A stretch of 64,000 nucleotides of DNA, from the NCBI RefSeq assembly GCF_014646095.1, contig NZ_BMMU01000038.1, forward strand, positions 1 through 64,000, given 5' to 3'. The translations under genes and the position numbers were made by a program. The notes beneath the pieces are model-generated. The model worked only from the letters and a program-made list of their open reading frames with translations. It ran no database searches and was not told the DNA's origin. Shown here one piece after another: positions 53,110-61,959 of this stretch (within the stretch, counting starts at the first letter, position 1; each line of letters begins with the position of its first letter). The DNA is from Streptomyces lacrimifluminis (GTDB lineage: Bacteria > Actinomycetota > Actinomycetes > Streptomycetales > Streptomycetaceae).

Positions 53110-53128
53110 TTAGGTAAGCTTTACCTTA
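53110..53128. promoter_or_regulatory. iron box (DmdR/IdeR-type operator)
   Basis: TTAGGTAAGCTTTACCTTA is a 19-bp near-perfect palindrome matching the DtxR/IdeR/DmdR consensus (TTAGGTTAG-C-TAACCTAA type). It sits between the divergent synthetase (start 53058) and importer (start 53242), so one site can repress both when iron is sufficient. TTGACG lies just upstream at 53103. Confidence 0.85.
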
Positions 53129-53241
53129 TTCATAACATGGTCATAATCAAGCCATGGCAAACACACAGGATCGCTTCGTCCTTAGCTCTCCACCGACATG
53201 ACCACGGTGGCGTTCAGGCGAGCCCCGCAGGAAGGCACACC

Positions 53242-54288
53242 ATGCGACGCCCCTCGGTTCGCCGGATGACCGCGCTGGTCGCGGCCGGTCTGCTGCTCCC
53301 CGCCCTCGCGGCGTGCGGCTCCGACGACAAGGACGGCGGGGACGACGGCTCCGGCTCCTCCCTCGTCATCTACTCCGGCCGCAACGAGAAGCTGGTCAAG
53401 CCACTTCTGGACAAGTTGGAGAAAGCCGTCGGTACCGAGGTCGAGGTGCGGTACGGCGACAGCGCGGAACTCGCCGCCCAGATCCTGGAGGAGGGCGCCC
53501 GCACCAAGGCCGGGCTGTTCTTCTCCCAGGACGCCGGCGCGCTGGGCGCCCTGTCCAAGGAGGGCATGCTGCGGAAGCTGCCCGCAGCCACCCTCGACCA
53601 GGTCGACGAGGTGTACCGGGGATCCGACGGTGACTGGGTCGGCCTCTCGGGACGTGTCCGCGTCATCGCGTACAACCCGGACGAAGTCACCGAGGGCGAG
53701 GTCCCGGACAGCGTCTTCGACGTGGTGAAGCCGGAGTGGAAGGGCAAGGTCGGCTTCGCGCCGACCAACGCCTCCTTCCAGGCGTTCGTCACCGGTATGC
53801 GCGTCCTCAAGGGCGACGACACCACCCGCCAGTGGCTGGAGGACCTCAAGGCGAACGGCTCCAAGACCTACGCCCACAACCTCGCCACCCTGGACGCCGT
53901 CGAGGCCGGCGAGGTCTCCCTCGGCCTGGTCAACCACTACTACTGGTACGAGCGGGTCGCCGAGAAGGGTGAGGACAAGGTCAACTCCAAGCTGCACTTC
54001 CTGCCCGGCAAGGACCCCGGCGCACTCATCAACGTCGCCGGCGCGGGCATCCTCAAGGACGGCGGGCAGAGCGAGACCGCCCAGAAGGCCGTGGACTACC
54101 TGCTGTCGAAGGACGCGCAGACCTACTTCGCGGACACGACCAAGGAGTACCCGCTGGCCGCGGGCGTCACCAGCACCGTCGAGGGCCTGCCGCCGTTCGA
54201 GTCGCTCCAGTCGCCCGACATCGACCTCGGCAGGCTGGAGTCCCTCCAGGAGACACTGGCCATGCTCCAGGACGCCGGACTGGTCTGA
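53242..54288 (+). CDS. Fe3+ ABC transporter substrate-binding lipoprotein
   Basis: A 348-residue lipoprotein of the FbpA/AfuA type (extracellular solute-binding family 1-like). ATG 53242 with CAGGAAGG upstream. Lipobox LAAC, Cys25. Mature protein begins SLVIYSGRNEKLVKPLLDKL, contains FAPTNASFQAFVTGMR, and the tyrosine-rich VNHYYWYERV that normally coordinates ferric iron. First gene of a three-gene importer operon behind the iron box. Confidence 0.94.
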   Translation: MRRPSVRRMTALVAAGLLLPALAACGSDDKDGGDDGSGSSLVIYSGRNEKLVKPLLDKLEKAVGTEVEVRYGDSAELAAQILEEGARTKAGLFFSQDAGALGALSKEGMLRKLPAATLDQVDEVYRGSDGDWVGLSGRVRVIAYNPDEVTEGEVPDSVFDVVKPEWKGKVGFAPTNASFQAFVTGMRVLKGDDTTRQWLEDLKANGSKTYAHNLATLDAVEAGEVSLGLVNHYYWYERVAEKGEDKVNSKLHFLPGKDPGALINVAGAGILKDGGQSETAQKAVDYLLSKDAQTYFADTTKEYPLAAGVTSTVEGLPPFESLQSPDIDLGRLESLQETLAMLQDAGLV

Positions 54289-54294
54289 CCCGCC

Positions 54295-55872
54295 GTGCGC
54301 ACATCGCCGTCCATGGCCGGAAGGACACGTACGCCGTCCCGCCCACCACGGAAACCACGTACGGCCGACAGCAGGCCACCCCTGGTCCTGCTCGTCCCCG
54401 CCTGCGTGGCCGCCCTGTTCGCCCTGCTGCCCCTCGGCTACCTGGCCGTCCGCGCCCTGGAACGCGGCCCGGCCTTCGCCTGGGACGTCGTCGCCGACAA
54501 ACGCACCCTCGACCTCCTCGGCCGCAGCCTCGGCCTGACCGTCGCGGTCGTGGCAGCCTGCCTCGTCCTGGGGATCTCACTGGCCTGGCTGACCGTGCGT
54601 ACCGCACTGCCCGGAGCCCGGGCCTGGTCGGTGCTGGCCACGCTGCCGCTGGCCGTGCCCAGCTACGTCGCCGCGTTCGCCTGGCTGTCGGCCGAGCCGG
54701 ACCTCGCCGGGTTCGGCGGCGCCGCGCTCGCCCTGACGCTGGTCAGCTTTCCCTACGTCCAGCTGCCGGTCGCCGCCGCGCTGCGAGGCATCGACCCGGC
54801 GCAGGAGGAGGCGGCCCGCTCCCTCGGCCACGGGCCGCTGCGGACCTTCCTCCGGGTCACGCTCCCGCAGTTGCGCCCGGCTGCCGCGGGCGGGGCGCTG
54901 CTCGTCGCGCTGTACGTACTCTCCGACTTCGGCGCGGTGTCACTGATGCGGTACGACACCTTCACCCGGGCCATCCACACCTCGTACCGCGCCTCCTTCG
55001 ACCGGACACCGGCCGCCGCCCTCAGCGTGGTCCTGGTCGTGATGACCGTCGCGCTGGTGGCCGCCGAAGCCCGTACGCGCGGACGCGCCGGGCACGCCAG
55101 GACCGGTACGGGCACCGCACGCCCGGCGGTCCCGTTCGCCCTCGGCCGGTGGCGGACGCTCGCCCTGCTGTGGTGCGCGGCGGTGGTGGCCGTGGCCGTC
55201 GCCTTCCCGCTGGGCACCCTCGGGTACTGGCTGGCCGTCGGCTCCTCGGCCACCTGGGACCTCGGCGGACTCGCCGAGACGGCTTGGGCGACGCTCGGGG
55301 TCGCGGCGGCGGGCGCCGGTCTCACCACGGTCCTCGCCCTGCCGGTCGGGGTGATCGCCGCCCGGCACCGGGGGCGCGGCGCCCGTCTGCTGGAGCAGGC
55401 GGCGTACGCGGGGCACGCGCTGCCCGGCATCACCGTCGCGCTCGCCCTGGTGTTCTTCGCCGTGCGCTACGCCTACCCGCTCTACCAGCAACTCCCGCTG
55501 CTGATCTGCGCGTACGCGGTCCTCTTCCTCCCCGTCGCGGTGGCCGCGACCCGCGCGGCCGTGCTCCAGTCGGCGCCCGTCATGGAGGACGTGGCCCGGT
55601 CGCTCGGGCGCAGGCCGTGGCAGGTGCTGCGCGAGGTGACCGTGCCGCTGGCCGCCCCGGGCGTGGCTGCCGGGGCCGCGCTCACCTTCGTGGTCTGCAT
55701 GAAGGAGCTGCCCGCCACCCTCCTCCTGCGCCCCACCGGCATGGACACCCTGGCCACCCGGCTGTGGACCGAGACCGGCGCCGGATCCTTCGCGGCAGCC
55801 GCCCCGTACGCCGCCGTGCTGATCCTGCTGGCCGCCGTCCCCTCGTACCTCCTAGGCAGGCACCGGACATGA
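54295..55872 (+). CDS. Fe3+ ABC transporter permease (FbpB-type, two fused permease units)
   Basis: A 525-residue permease with two repeats of the binding-protein-dependent transport fold: about 12 helices, with EAA-type loops at EEAARSLGHGPLRTFLRVTLPQ and VARSLGRRPWQVLREVTVPL. Start is GTG 54295 or ATG 54313. It starts six bases after the lipoprotein stop and its stop overlaps the ATPase ATG. Confidence 0.95.
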   Translation: MRTSPSMAGRTRTPSRPPRKPRTADSRPPLVLLVPACVAALFALLPLGYLAVRALERGPAFAWDVVADKRTLDLLGRSLGLTVAVVAACLVLGISLAWLTVRTALPGARAWSVLATLPLAVPSYVAAFAWLSAEPDLAGFGGAALALTLVSFPYVQLPVAAALRGIDPAQEEAARSLGHGPLRTFLRVTLPQLRPAAAGGALLVALYVLSDFGAVSLMRYDTFTRAIHTSYRASFDRTPAAALSVVLVVMTVALVAAEARTRGRAGHARTGTGTARPAVPFALGRWRTLALLWCAAVVAVAVAFPLGTLGYWLAVGSSATWDLGGLAETAWATLGVAAAGAGLTTVLALPVGVIAARHRGRGARLLEQAAYAGHALPGITVALALVFFAVRYAYPLYQQLPLLICAYAVLFLPVAVAATRAAVLQSAPVMEDVARSLGRRPWQVLREVTVPLAAPGVAAGAALTFVVCMKELPATLLLRPTGMDTLATRLWTETGAGSFAAAAPYAAVLILLAAVPSYLLGRHRT

Positions 55873-56921
55873 ACGACATGAACGCACTGCACGTCGAGGG
55901 GCTCACCAAGTCCTACGGAGCCGGGGAGCCGATCCTGCGCGGCCTCGAACTCACCGTCCCCGCAGGCGCGTTGGCGGCGGTCCTCGGCCCCTCCGGCTGC
56001 GGCAAGACCACCATGCTGCGCATCGTCGCCGGATTCCTGCGCGCAGACGAGGGCACCGTCCGACTCGGCGACCGGCTCCTGAGCGGGCCCGGCGTCCACC
56101 TCCCGCCGGAGCGGCGCCGCATCGGCATCGTGCCCCAGGAAGGCGCCCTCTTCCCACACCTGAGCGTGGCCCGCAACGTCGCCTTCGGACTGACCGGCGC
56201 GGACCGCTCCGAACGACGGCGCGTCACGGACGAGATGCTCGAACTGGTCGGCCTCGCCGGATACGGCGACCGCATGCCGCACGAGCTGTCCGGCGGCCAG
56301 CAACAGCGCGTCGCCCTGGCCCGCGCGCTCGCCCCGCGACCCGGGCTCGTGCTGCTCGACGAGCCGTTCAACGCCCTCGACAGCGCACTGCGGGCGGGAG
56401 TACGGGCGGACGTGCGGTCCGCACTGCGGGCGACCGGCGCCACGGCCGTCCTCGTCACCCACGACCAGCAGGAAGCCCTGTCCACCGCCGACCTCGTCGC
56501 CGTCGTACGAGACGGCAGGGTCGCGCAGTGCGCCACCCCGCAGGACCTCTACCGGCGCCCCGCCGACCCCTGGATCGCCGGCTTCGTCGGCGACGCCGTC
56601 CTGCTCCCCGGCACCGTCGAAGGCGCCGGCACGGCCCTGACCGCCCTGGGCGCCGTGCCCCTCGCCGCCCCGCCCGACGGGCTCCGCGCCGGCACAGTCC
56701 TCCTCCGCCCGGAACAGCTCAGGCTGACCGACACGGACTCCGACGGCTCGGTCAGGGGCACGGTCACCGATGTCTCGTACTACGGCCACGACGCCATGGT
56801 CACCGTGGCCGTCCAGGGCCATGACACCCCGGTCGGCATCCGCGTCGCGGGCCCCCTGTCCGTCCGCCCGGGGGAGGAGACGGGCGTCCGCGTCGTGGGT
56901 GAGGCCGGCCTCCACCCGTAG
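55869..56921 (+). CDS. Fe3+ ABC transporter ATP-binding protein (FbpC-type)
   Basis: A 350-residue ATPase. Walker A GPSGCGKTT, Q-loop in VPQEGALFPHLSV, signature LSGGQQQR, Walker B LVLLDEPF, switch HDQQEA; a C-terminal TOBE-type region (about 235-350) with RPEQLRLTD. ATGA overlap with the permease. It completes the iron-box-controlled importer. Confidence 0.96.
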   Translation: MNDMNALHVEGLTKSYGAGEPILRGLELTVPAGALAAVLGPSGCGKTTMLRIVAGFLRADEGTVRLGDRLLSGPGVHLPPERRRIGIVPQEGALFPHLSVARNVAFGLTGADRSERRRVTDEMLELVGLAGYGDRMPHELSGGQQQRVALARALAPRPGLVLLDEPFNALDSALRAGVRADVRSALRATGATAVLVTHDQQEALSTADLVAVVRDGRVAQCATPQDLYRRPADPWIAGFVGDAVLLPGTVEGAGTALTALGAVPLAAPPDGLRAGTVLLRPEQLRLTDTDSDGSVRGTVTDVSYYGHDAMVTVAVQGHDTPVGIRVAGPLSVRPGEETGVRVVGEAGLHP

Positions 56922-57212
56922 CCACGGCTCACCACGGCTTCCGCGGTGATGGTGCCGCCGTGCTGTGGGCGACCACCATGGTCGGCTCGTCGCCGTCCAG
57001 CAGCACCTGCCGGGCACTGCCGTGACGTCTTCCAGTCCCGGACCGTCGGTGCCGGCGGACAGCCCCGCCGATGACCTTCCGGGAAGGTCGATGAGCGGGT
57101 GCGCGGAGGGCTGGTTGCGGTACGGCTGTGCCGGGTCTCACCCGCTCCGCATGCTCCCGGGGGCGCGATGCCGGACACTCCTGTGTAGAGGCCGGCGTAT
57201 TTCGCGCGGGCC
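56922..57212. other. intergenic region, possible minus-strand relic
   Basis: 291 bases between the importer and TerC. A minus-strand frame reads VLLDGDEPTMVVAHSTAA near 56950-57010, which could be the tail of a lost gene, but it is too short to name. No riboswitch of the yybP-ykoY type was recognised upstream of TerC. Confidence 0.3.
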
Positions 57213-58286
57213 ATGGTGAAGGTGTTCGGCGTGCTCGAGGTCCCGCTCTGGCTGTGGGTGGCGTTCGCCGCGACGGTGGTCGTGTCGCTGGCGGTGGACC
57301 TGCTGTCCCACCGCACCGCGCACGTCATCGGCTTCAAGGAGGCAGCCGCCTGGAGCGGCCTGTGGGTGAGCCTCGCCCTGATCTTCGGCGCGGTGGTCTT
57401 CCTCGTCCTCGGCACCACGGCCGGCACCGAGTACACGACGGCCTGGCTGCTGGAGAAGAGCCTGTCGGTCGACAACCTCTTCGTCTTCGCCGTGATCTTC
57501 GCGTATTTCAAGGTGCCCCGCGCCTACCAGCACCGCGTGCTGTTCTTCGGCGTCATCGGCGCGCTCGTCTTCCGCGGGATCTTCCTCTCCCTCGGCGTGG
57601 CCGTGGTCAGCCGCTTCACCGCTGTGCTGTTCGCCTTCGCGGCGGTCCTCTTCTACAGCGCCTACAAACTCCTCAAGGACGAGCAGGAGAGCTTCGACCC
57701 GGGCAGGAGCTTCGCCGTACGGATGCTCCGCAAGATCATCCCGGTGCGGGACGAGTACGCCGGGGCGAAGTTCTTCGTCAAGGAAGCGGGCAAGCGGATG
57801 GCGACCCCGCTGCTCGCGGTGGTCGCGGCGATCGAGGCAGCCGACCTGATCTTCGCCGTCGACAGCGTCCCGGCCGTCCTCGCGGTCAGTGATGACGCCT
57901 TCATCGTCTACACCAGCAACGCGTTCGCCATCCTCGGCCTGCGGGCCCTCTACTTCATGCTCGCCGGCCTCCTGGACCGCTTCCACTACCTGAGCAAGGG
58001 CCTGGCGATCATCCTCGCCTTCATCGGCGTCAAGCTCATCCTCCAGGCATCCCACAAGATGATCAGCACCGGCATCCCGGAAATCCCCTCACCGATCAGC
58101 CTCGCGGTCATCGTCGTCGTCCTGGCAGGGTCCGTGGTGCTCAGCCTCAGAAGGCCCACCCCGACAGGCGTGGTGGAACAGACCGACGAACAGCGGGCCG
58201 CCTCCGCGACCACCGAGCAGCCCAGCCCACCGCCTGTCGTGGATGACCCGGAGCCCCCCACCGGTTCACCAGGCCGGGACGCCTGA
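57213..58286 (+). CDS. TerC-family integral membrane protein
   Basis: A 357-residue TerC/Alx-like protein. About eight or nine helices with the family signatures LLEKSLSVDNLFVFAVIFAYF, RVLFFGVIGALVFRG and IEAADLIFAVDSVPAVLAVS, whose acidic residues can bind metal. A cytoplasmic Thr/Pro/Glu-rich tail (about 315-357) follows the last helix. Family members take part in manganese/calcium export or tellurite resistance, and some support exported metalloproteins. No ter genes are adjacent. Confidence 0.95.
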   Translation: MVKVFGVLEVPLWLWVAFAATVVVSLAVDLLSHRTAHVIGFKEAAAWSGLWVSLALIFGAVVFLVLGTTAGTEYTTAWLLEKSLSVDNLFVFAVIFAYFKVPRAYQHRVLFFGVIGALVFRGIFLSLGVAVVSRFTAVLFAFAAVLFYSAYKLLKDEQESFDPGRSFAVRMLRKIIPVRDEYAGAKFFVKEAGKRMATPLLAVVAAIEAADLIFAVDSVPAVLAVSDDAFIVYTSNAFAILGLRALYFMLAGLLDRFHYLSKGLAIILAFIGVKLILQASHKMISTGIPEIPSPISLAVIVVVLAGSVVLSLRRPTPTGVVEQTDEQRAASATTEQPSPPPVVDDPEPPTGSPGRDA

Positions 58287-58355
58287 CCCCGCCCGCGCTC
58301 ACGGCGAGGAGGCGGTGCACTTCCCCGCACACCAATACCGGCATATCGTAAAAAT

Positions 58356-58544
58356 ATGGTCAAAGTAAAGCGCAAGCCCGAAGCGTACGTGTGTCCGGCC
58401 TGCAAGCAGTCCGTGCCGGTCACAGTCCACCGCCACAAGACCCTCGGCGTATTCGTTCCCGTGTGGGGCCCGGGTGCATGCCAGAACCGCGACTGCCCCG
58501 ACTTTCGGCTGGACCCCAGGCACAGGCATTCCCCGGCCCGGTAA
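58356..58544 (+). CDS. small zinc-binding protein, 62 residues
   Basis: ATG 58356 in a locally AT-rich context (CATATCGTAAAAATATGG). Starts VKVKRKPEAYVCPACKQSVP and ends CQNRDCPDFRLDP: a CPAC pair and a later C-x4-C, probably one zinc site. No ribosome site is obvious, so it may be leaderless. Function unknown. Confidence 0.6.
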   Translation: MVKVKRKPEAYVCPACKQSVPVTVHRHKTLGVFVPVWGPGACQNRDCPDFRLDPRHRHSPAR

Positions 58545-58626
58545 CGACATCGACAACGCGGCGATGACCGCCGGCCTGGACCGGTGGCGGATGCCTCTGT
58601 CCGCCACCGGCACACAGGGGGAGGAC

Positions 58627-58935
58627 GACTCCGGGCCTGCTTCAGACCGGTGCGCTCCATCCGGCGACGCTCGACGTACGTGCCCTCGATGCCCCGGGCC
58701 GTCGAGACGAGATCCTCCGGCCGTGCTGTGCTCTGTGCGCCACAAGCAGCGGCCCACGCACGAAGGTCGCGCTTCGAGAGCGGACGCGTGCCGCTCTCGA
58801 AGCGCGAACACTTCGACTCGTGCCGGCCGGGACTGCCGGCCAATGCTCGCTTGGTGAGCGCGGCTTCGAGCCGGATTCCACGCAGACGTCCACTCGGCTC
58901 AGTGCCCTGCGGGTTTCCTGAAGGCTCGAAAATGG
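58627..58935 (-). pseudogene. N-terminal relic of an XRE/DUF5753 regulator
   Basis: The minus strand reads PSGRLRGIRLEAALTKRALAG, KCSRFESGTRPLSKRDLRAW and GTYVERRRMERTGLKQA, the HTH and linker of an XRE/DUF5753 protein. The frame departs from the family after KQARSR and the whole sensor domain is missing. Same family as the intact gene at 269. Confidence 0.7.
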
Positions 58936-59034
58936 CGCTGTCCTGTCGCTGCGAGGTGCCGTGAGAACTGTCAGGCCGGCTTGCCTTCACCCGTTGCCGT
59001 TGAGGACGCCGGGTCGGCGATCCCGACAGCACAC

Positions 59035-59778
59035 CTAGGCCGTACGCCGCTTGAACAGCGCTCCCGAAGCGGCCACCGAGGCGGCGAGGATGCCCGTGCA
59101 CCAGGCGAGCGCCACCCACCCCGTCGAGCCCACCGGCTGCCCGAGCAGCAGTCCGCGTACCGCCTCGATGACATGGGTGACGGGCTGGTGGGCGGCGAAG
59201 CCCTGGAGCCAGGACGGCATGGTGTCGGTCGGCACGAAGGCGCTGCTCGGGTAGGGCAGGAAGCTCACGAAGAAGGTGAAACCCCCGGCTGCCTCGGGGG
59301 ACTTGACGAGCAGGCCGACCGTGGCGGACAGCCAGGAGAGCGCCGCGATGTAGGCCACCAGGAGGCCGATCGCGGCGAGCCAGCCGCCCGGGCCGGCCGA
59401 GGGGCGGAAGCCGATCGCGAAGGCGAGCGCGAAGACCAGGGCGGTGGCGATCAGGTTCCGGGCCGTGGAGGCGAGGACGTGGCCCGCCAGGATGGGGGTG
59501 CCGCCGATGTCGAGGGACCGGAAGCGGTCGATGACGCCGCCCTTGAGGTCCTCGGTGACGGCCACGGCGGTGCTCGCCGAACCGAAGCCGGCGCACAGCA
59601 GCAGGACGCCGGGGACGACGTAAGTGACGTATTCCGTACCGGTGTTGATGGCTCCGCCGAAGAAGTACACGAAGATCAGGAGCAGCATCACCGGGAGCGC
59701 CATGGCCATGATCAGGGCGTCGACGTTGCGGCGGCTGAGCCGGACGGAGCGGCCGGTCATGATGAGTGTGTCAGACAT
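59035..59778 (-). CDS. ABC-2 type transporter permease (DrrB-like)
   Basis: A 247-residue membrane protein with six helices and the ABC-2 signatures LPVMLLLIFVYFFGGAI, RFRSLDIGGTPILAGHVLAS and PVTHVIEAVRGLLLG. It overlaps the ATPase gene by eight bases (59771-59778) and forms with it a daunorubicin-resistance-type exporter. Substrate unknown. Confidence 0.94.
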   Translation of the reverse strand: MSDTLIMTGRSVRLSRRNVDALIMAMALPVMLLLIFVYFFGGAINTGTEYVTYVVPGVLLLCAGFGSASTAVAVTEDLKGGVIDRFRSLDIGGTPILAGHVLASTARNLIATALVFALAFAIGFRPSAGPGGWLAAIGLLVAYIAALSWLSATVGLLVKSPEAAGGFTFFVSFLPYPSSAFVPTDTMPSWLQGFAAHQPVTHVIEAVRGLLLGQPVGSTGWVALAWCTGILAASVAASGALFKRRTA

Positions 59779-60730
59779 GACTGGGCTCCTGGTGTGCGGG
59801 CTTCGTGAGGGTCAGGAAGACGTCGTCGAGGGTCGCCGTGTGCAGCGAGAACCGTTCGATGACCGTGCCGTCGGGGTCCAACGCGTCGAGCAGAGCCCGA
59901 ACCTGGGGCGCACCGCCGTCGGTGAGGAAGCCCAGGGTGCGGGTCTCGGGCTCGCTGTACACCGCCTGCGACACCAGGCGCAGATAGGCGGCCGGGTCGG
60001 TCAGGACGACGTCGAGGCGCTGGCCCGCGACGCGCCGCTTCAGCTCCTCGGAGGTGCCCTCGGCGACCAGTTCGCCGCCATGGAGCACGGCGATACGGTC
60101 CGCCAACCGGTCGGCTTCCTCCAGGTACTGGGTGGTCAGGAAGACCGTCGTGCCCCGCGCCGACAGTTCGCGCACCACGCTCCACAGCTCCTGGCGGCTG
60201 CGCGGGTCGAGGCCCGCGGTCGGCTCGTCCAGGAAGATCACTTCGGGTTGGCCCACCAGGGACGCGGCCAGGTCGAGGCGCCGTCGCATGCCTCCCGAGT
60301 ACGTCCTGACCAGGCGGTCGGCGGCGTCGGCGAGGTCGAAGCGGTCGAGGAGTTCGGCAGCCCGGGTGCGTGCGGCGGCGCGGGAGGTGCGGGCACCACC
60401 GTGGGTGCGGGTGAGCCGGGCCATCATCCGCAGGTTCTCCGCACCGGTCTGCATCTCGTCGAGCGCCGCGAACTGGCCGGTGAGGCTGATCGCGCGGCGG
60501 GCCCGGGCCCGCTCGGTGCGCAGGTCGTGCCCGGCGACCCTGGCGCTGCCCGCGTCGGCCTCGGTGAGTGTGGCCAGGATGCGGACGGTGGTGGTCTTGC
60601 CCGCGCCGTTCGGGCCGAGCAGGGCGTGCACGGTGCCGCGCGGCACCGCCAGGTCGAGACCGCGCAGGACCTCGACCTTTCCGTAGGTCTTGCGAAGGCC
60701 GGTGGCCTCGATGGCGGGTGCGTCGGGCAT
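59771..60730 (-). CDS. ABC transporter ATP-binding protein (DrrA-like)
   Basis: A 319-residue ATPase. Walker A GPNGAGKTT, signature YSGGMRRR, Walker B VIFLDEPT, with the DrrA-family C-terminal extension (about 230-319) and SLTGQFAALDEM. The first gene of the minus-strand exporter operon, starting 25 bases from a perfect inverted repeat that is the likely operator of the divergent TetR. Confidence 0.96.
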   Translation of the reverse strand: MPDAPAIEATGLRKTYGKVEVLRGLDLAVPRGTVHALLGPNGAGKTTTVRILATLTEADAGSARVAGHDLRTERARARRAISLTGQFAALDEMQTGAENLRMMARLTRTHGGARTSRAAARTRAAELLDRFDLADAADRLVRTYSGGMRRRLDLAASLVGQPEVIFLDEPTAGLDPRSRQELWSVVRELSARGTTVFLTTQYLEEADRLADRIAVLHGGELVAEGTSEELKRRVAGQRLDVVLTDPAAYLRLVSQAVYSEPETRTLGFLTDGGAPQVRALLDALDPDGTVIERFSLHTATLDDVFLTLTKPAHQEPSHV

Positions 60731-60755
60731 GGCCTCGCCTCTCCACGACTACTTA

Positions 60756-60795
60756 CTGCGTAACCCTTACGCGTTATCGTGTAAGGGTTACGCAG
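60756..60795. promoter_or_regulatory. TetR operator, perfect 15-bp inverted repeat
   Basis: CTGCGTAACCCTTAC (60756-60770) and GTAAGGGTTACGCAG (60781-60795) are exact inverse complements around a ten-base AT-rich spacer. It lies between drrA-like (60730) and TetR (60862) genes and should control both. The inner half-site CGTAACCCTTACG is itself nearly symmetric. Confidence 0.88.
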
Positions 60796-60861
60796 AACTA
60801 GAATGTGCGTCAAGCCGGAGGCCCGAGGAACGATCCCGGGGCGCAGAGGGAGGCGACGCGG

Positions 60862-61611
60862 ATGGCGGCGGACGAGGACACCGGCCTGCCCGCGAGCCTC
60901 GCGACGGCCTGGGGTTTCAGGGCCCGCCCCTCGAAAGGGCCGAAGCCGGGCCTCAGCCTGGACCGCATCGTGGCCGCAGCGGTGGGTGTCGCGGCCACCG
61001 AGGGCATCGGGGCCGTGTCGATGGGACGCGTCGCCAAGGAGCTCGCCGTCTCGCCCATGTCGCTCTACCGGTACGTCGGCGCAAAGGACGAGCTCTACAT
61101 CCTGATGCAGGAGGCGGTCACGCCCGCACCCCCCGAACCGCTGCCCGACGGGGCCGGGTGGCGCGCGGGGCTGACCCGGTGGGCGCGGGCGCAGCGCGGG
61201 TTCTTCCACGAGAACCTGTGGCTCCTGCGGATCCCTGTCTCCGGGCCGCCCGCAAGCCCGAGGTCGGTGGCGTGGATGGAGTACGGCCTCGCGACCCTCG
61301 ACGGCACCGGGCTCGACGAGGGCACGAAACTCGGCGTGATCATGCTGGTCAGCGGCTATGTGCGCAACGAGGCGACGCTGATGTCCGACCTGGATGCCGC
61401 GTACACGGCGAGCGGCCACGCCCCCGACGAGGTCCTGCGGCGCTACCAGCGAACCCTCGCCGTCCTTACCGACCCCGAACGCCACCCTGCCGTCACACGC
61501 GTCCTCGAATCCGATGCCCTGGACCAGGCGGACGAGCCGGACGCGGACTTCGAGTTCGGACTCGGGGTCGTGCTCGACGGGGTGGCGGCGCTGATCGCGC
61601 GGCGCGGTTAG
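60862..61611 (+). CDS. TetR-family regulator of the divergent ABC exporter
   Basis: A 249-residue TetR protein with TetR_C-type C-terminal domain. ATG 60862 has GGGAGG upstream. A ~25-residue lead precedes the HTH (about 32-80; LDRIVAAAVGVAATEGIGAV, SPMSLYRYVGAKDEL). The family typically represses drug exporters until a ligand binds; the divergent DrrAB-like pair is the obvious target. Confidence 0.94.
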   Translation: MAADEDTGLPASLATAWGFRARPSKGPKPGLSLDRIVAAAVGVAATEGIGAVSMGRVAKELAVSPMSLYRYVGAKDELYILMQEAVTPAPPEPLPDGAGWRAGLTRWARAQRGFFHENLWLLRIPVSGPPASPRSVAWMEYGLATLDGTGLDEGTKLGVIMLVSGYVRNEATLMSDLDAAYTASGHAPDEVLRRYQRTLAVLTDPERHPAVTRVLESDALDQADEPDADFEFGLGVVLDGVAALIARRG

Positions 61612-61694
61612 GGCGTTTCTTCCGGGTCGCCAATCCGTCCCTCCTGAGGGCACGCGGAGGGCACGCAACCCCCGAATTGGACTAGACAAGAAAC

Positions 61695-61778
61695 AAACCC
61701 CAGGTCGCTGACCTGGGGTTTCATCGTGGAGCGGGTGACGAGAATCGAACTCGCACTCTCAGCTTGGGAAGCTGCGGG
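61695..61778 (-). tRNA. 3'-half remnant of tRNA-Gly(CCC) with intact terminator
   Basis: On the minus strand 61778 to 61727 reads the anticodon arm (anticodon CCC), T-arm, acceptor strand and CCA end; the 5' half of the tRNA is absent. The hairpin AAACCCCAGGTC (61695-61706) / GACCTGGGGTTT (61710-61721), followed by a T-rich run on that strand, is an intact terminator. The fragment is better preserved than the copy at 37723, 24.0 kb away. Confidence 0.85.
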
Positions 61779-61959
61779 CGTTTGCGCGTGGTTCGGGCGT
61801 TGACCTGGGCGAACGATCGGGACGCGGCCTCGACGGCCTCGCCGGCTTTCACCGTGATTCCCCGCTGTTCCCCGCTCCAACTGGTGCGCTTATGGTGCGG
61901 TCATCGTTGGCGTTCGGGTCGGTCTGGTGGCCCTGCAGGCCAGTGCCTCTGCAAGCGGC
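61779..61959. other. intergenic region next to the tRNA fragment
   Basis: 181 bases, no gene seen. A hypothetical minus-strand frame of 90 residues that spans the tRNA fragment here is almost surely spurious. Confidence 0.4.

Noticed and set aside
57120..57212. Possible manganese (yybP-ykoY) riboswitch upstream of TerC
   Set aside because: The conserved core of that riboswitch is not recognisable in the leader sequence.
37641..61800. Search for an integrase or recombinase that would explain the tRNA scars
   Set aside because: No tyrosine or serine recombinase motif was found in the bracketed segment, so I do not call an active element.
61608..61880. 90-residue minus-strand frame across the tRNA-Gly fragment
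   Set aside because: It translates the tRNA remnant and its terminator, so it is a spurious frame.
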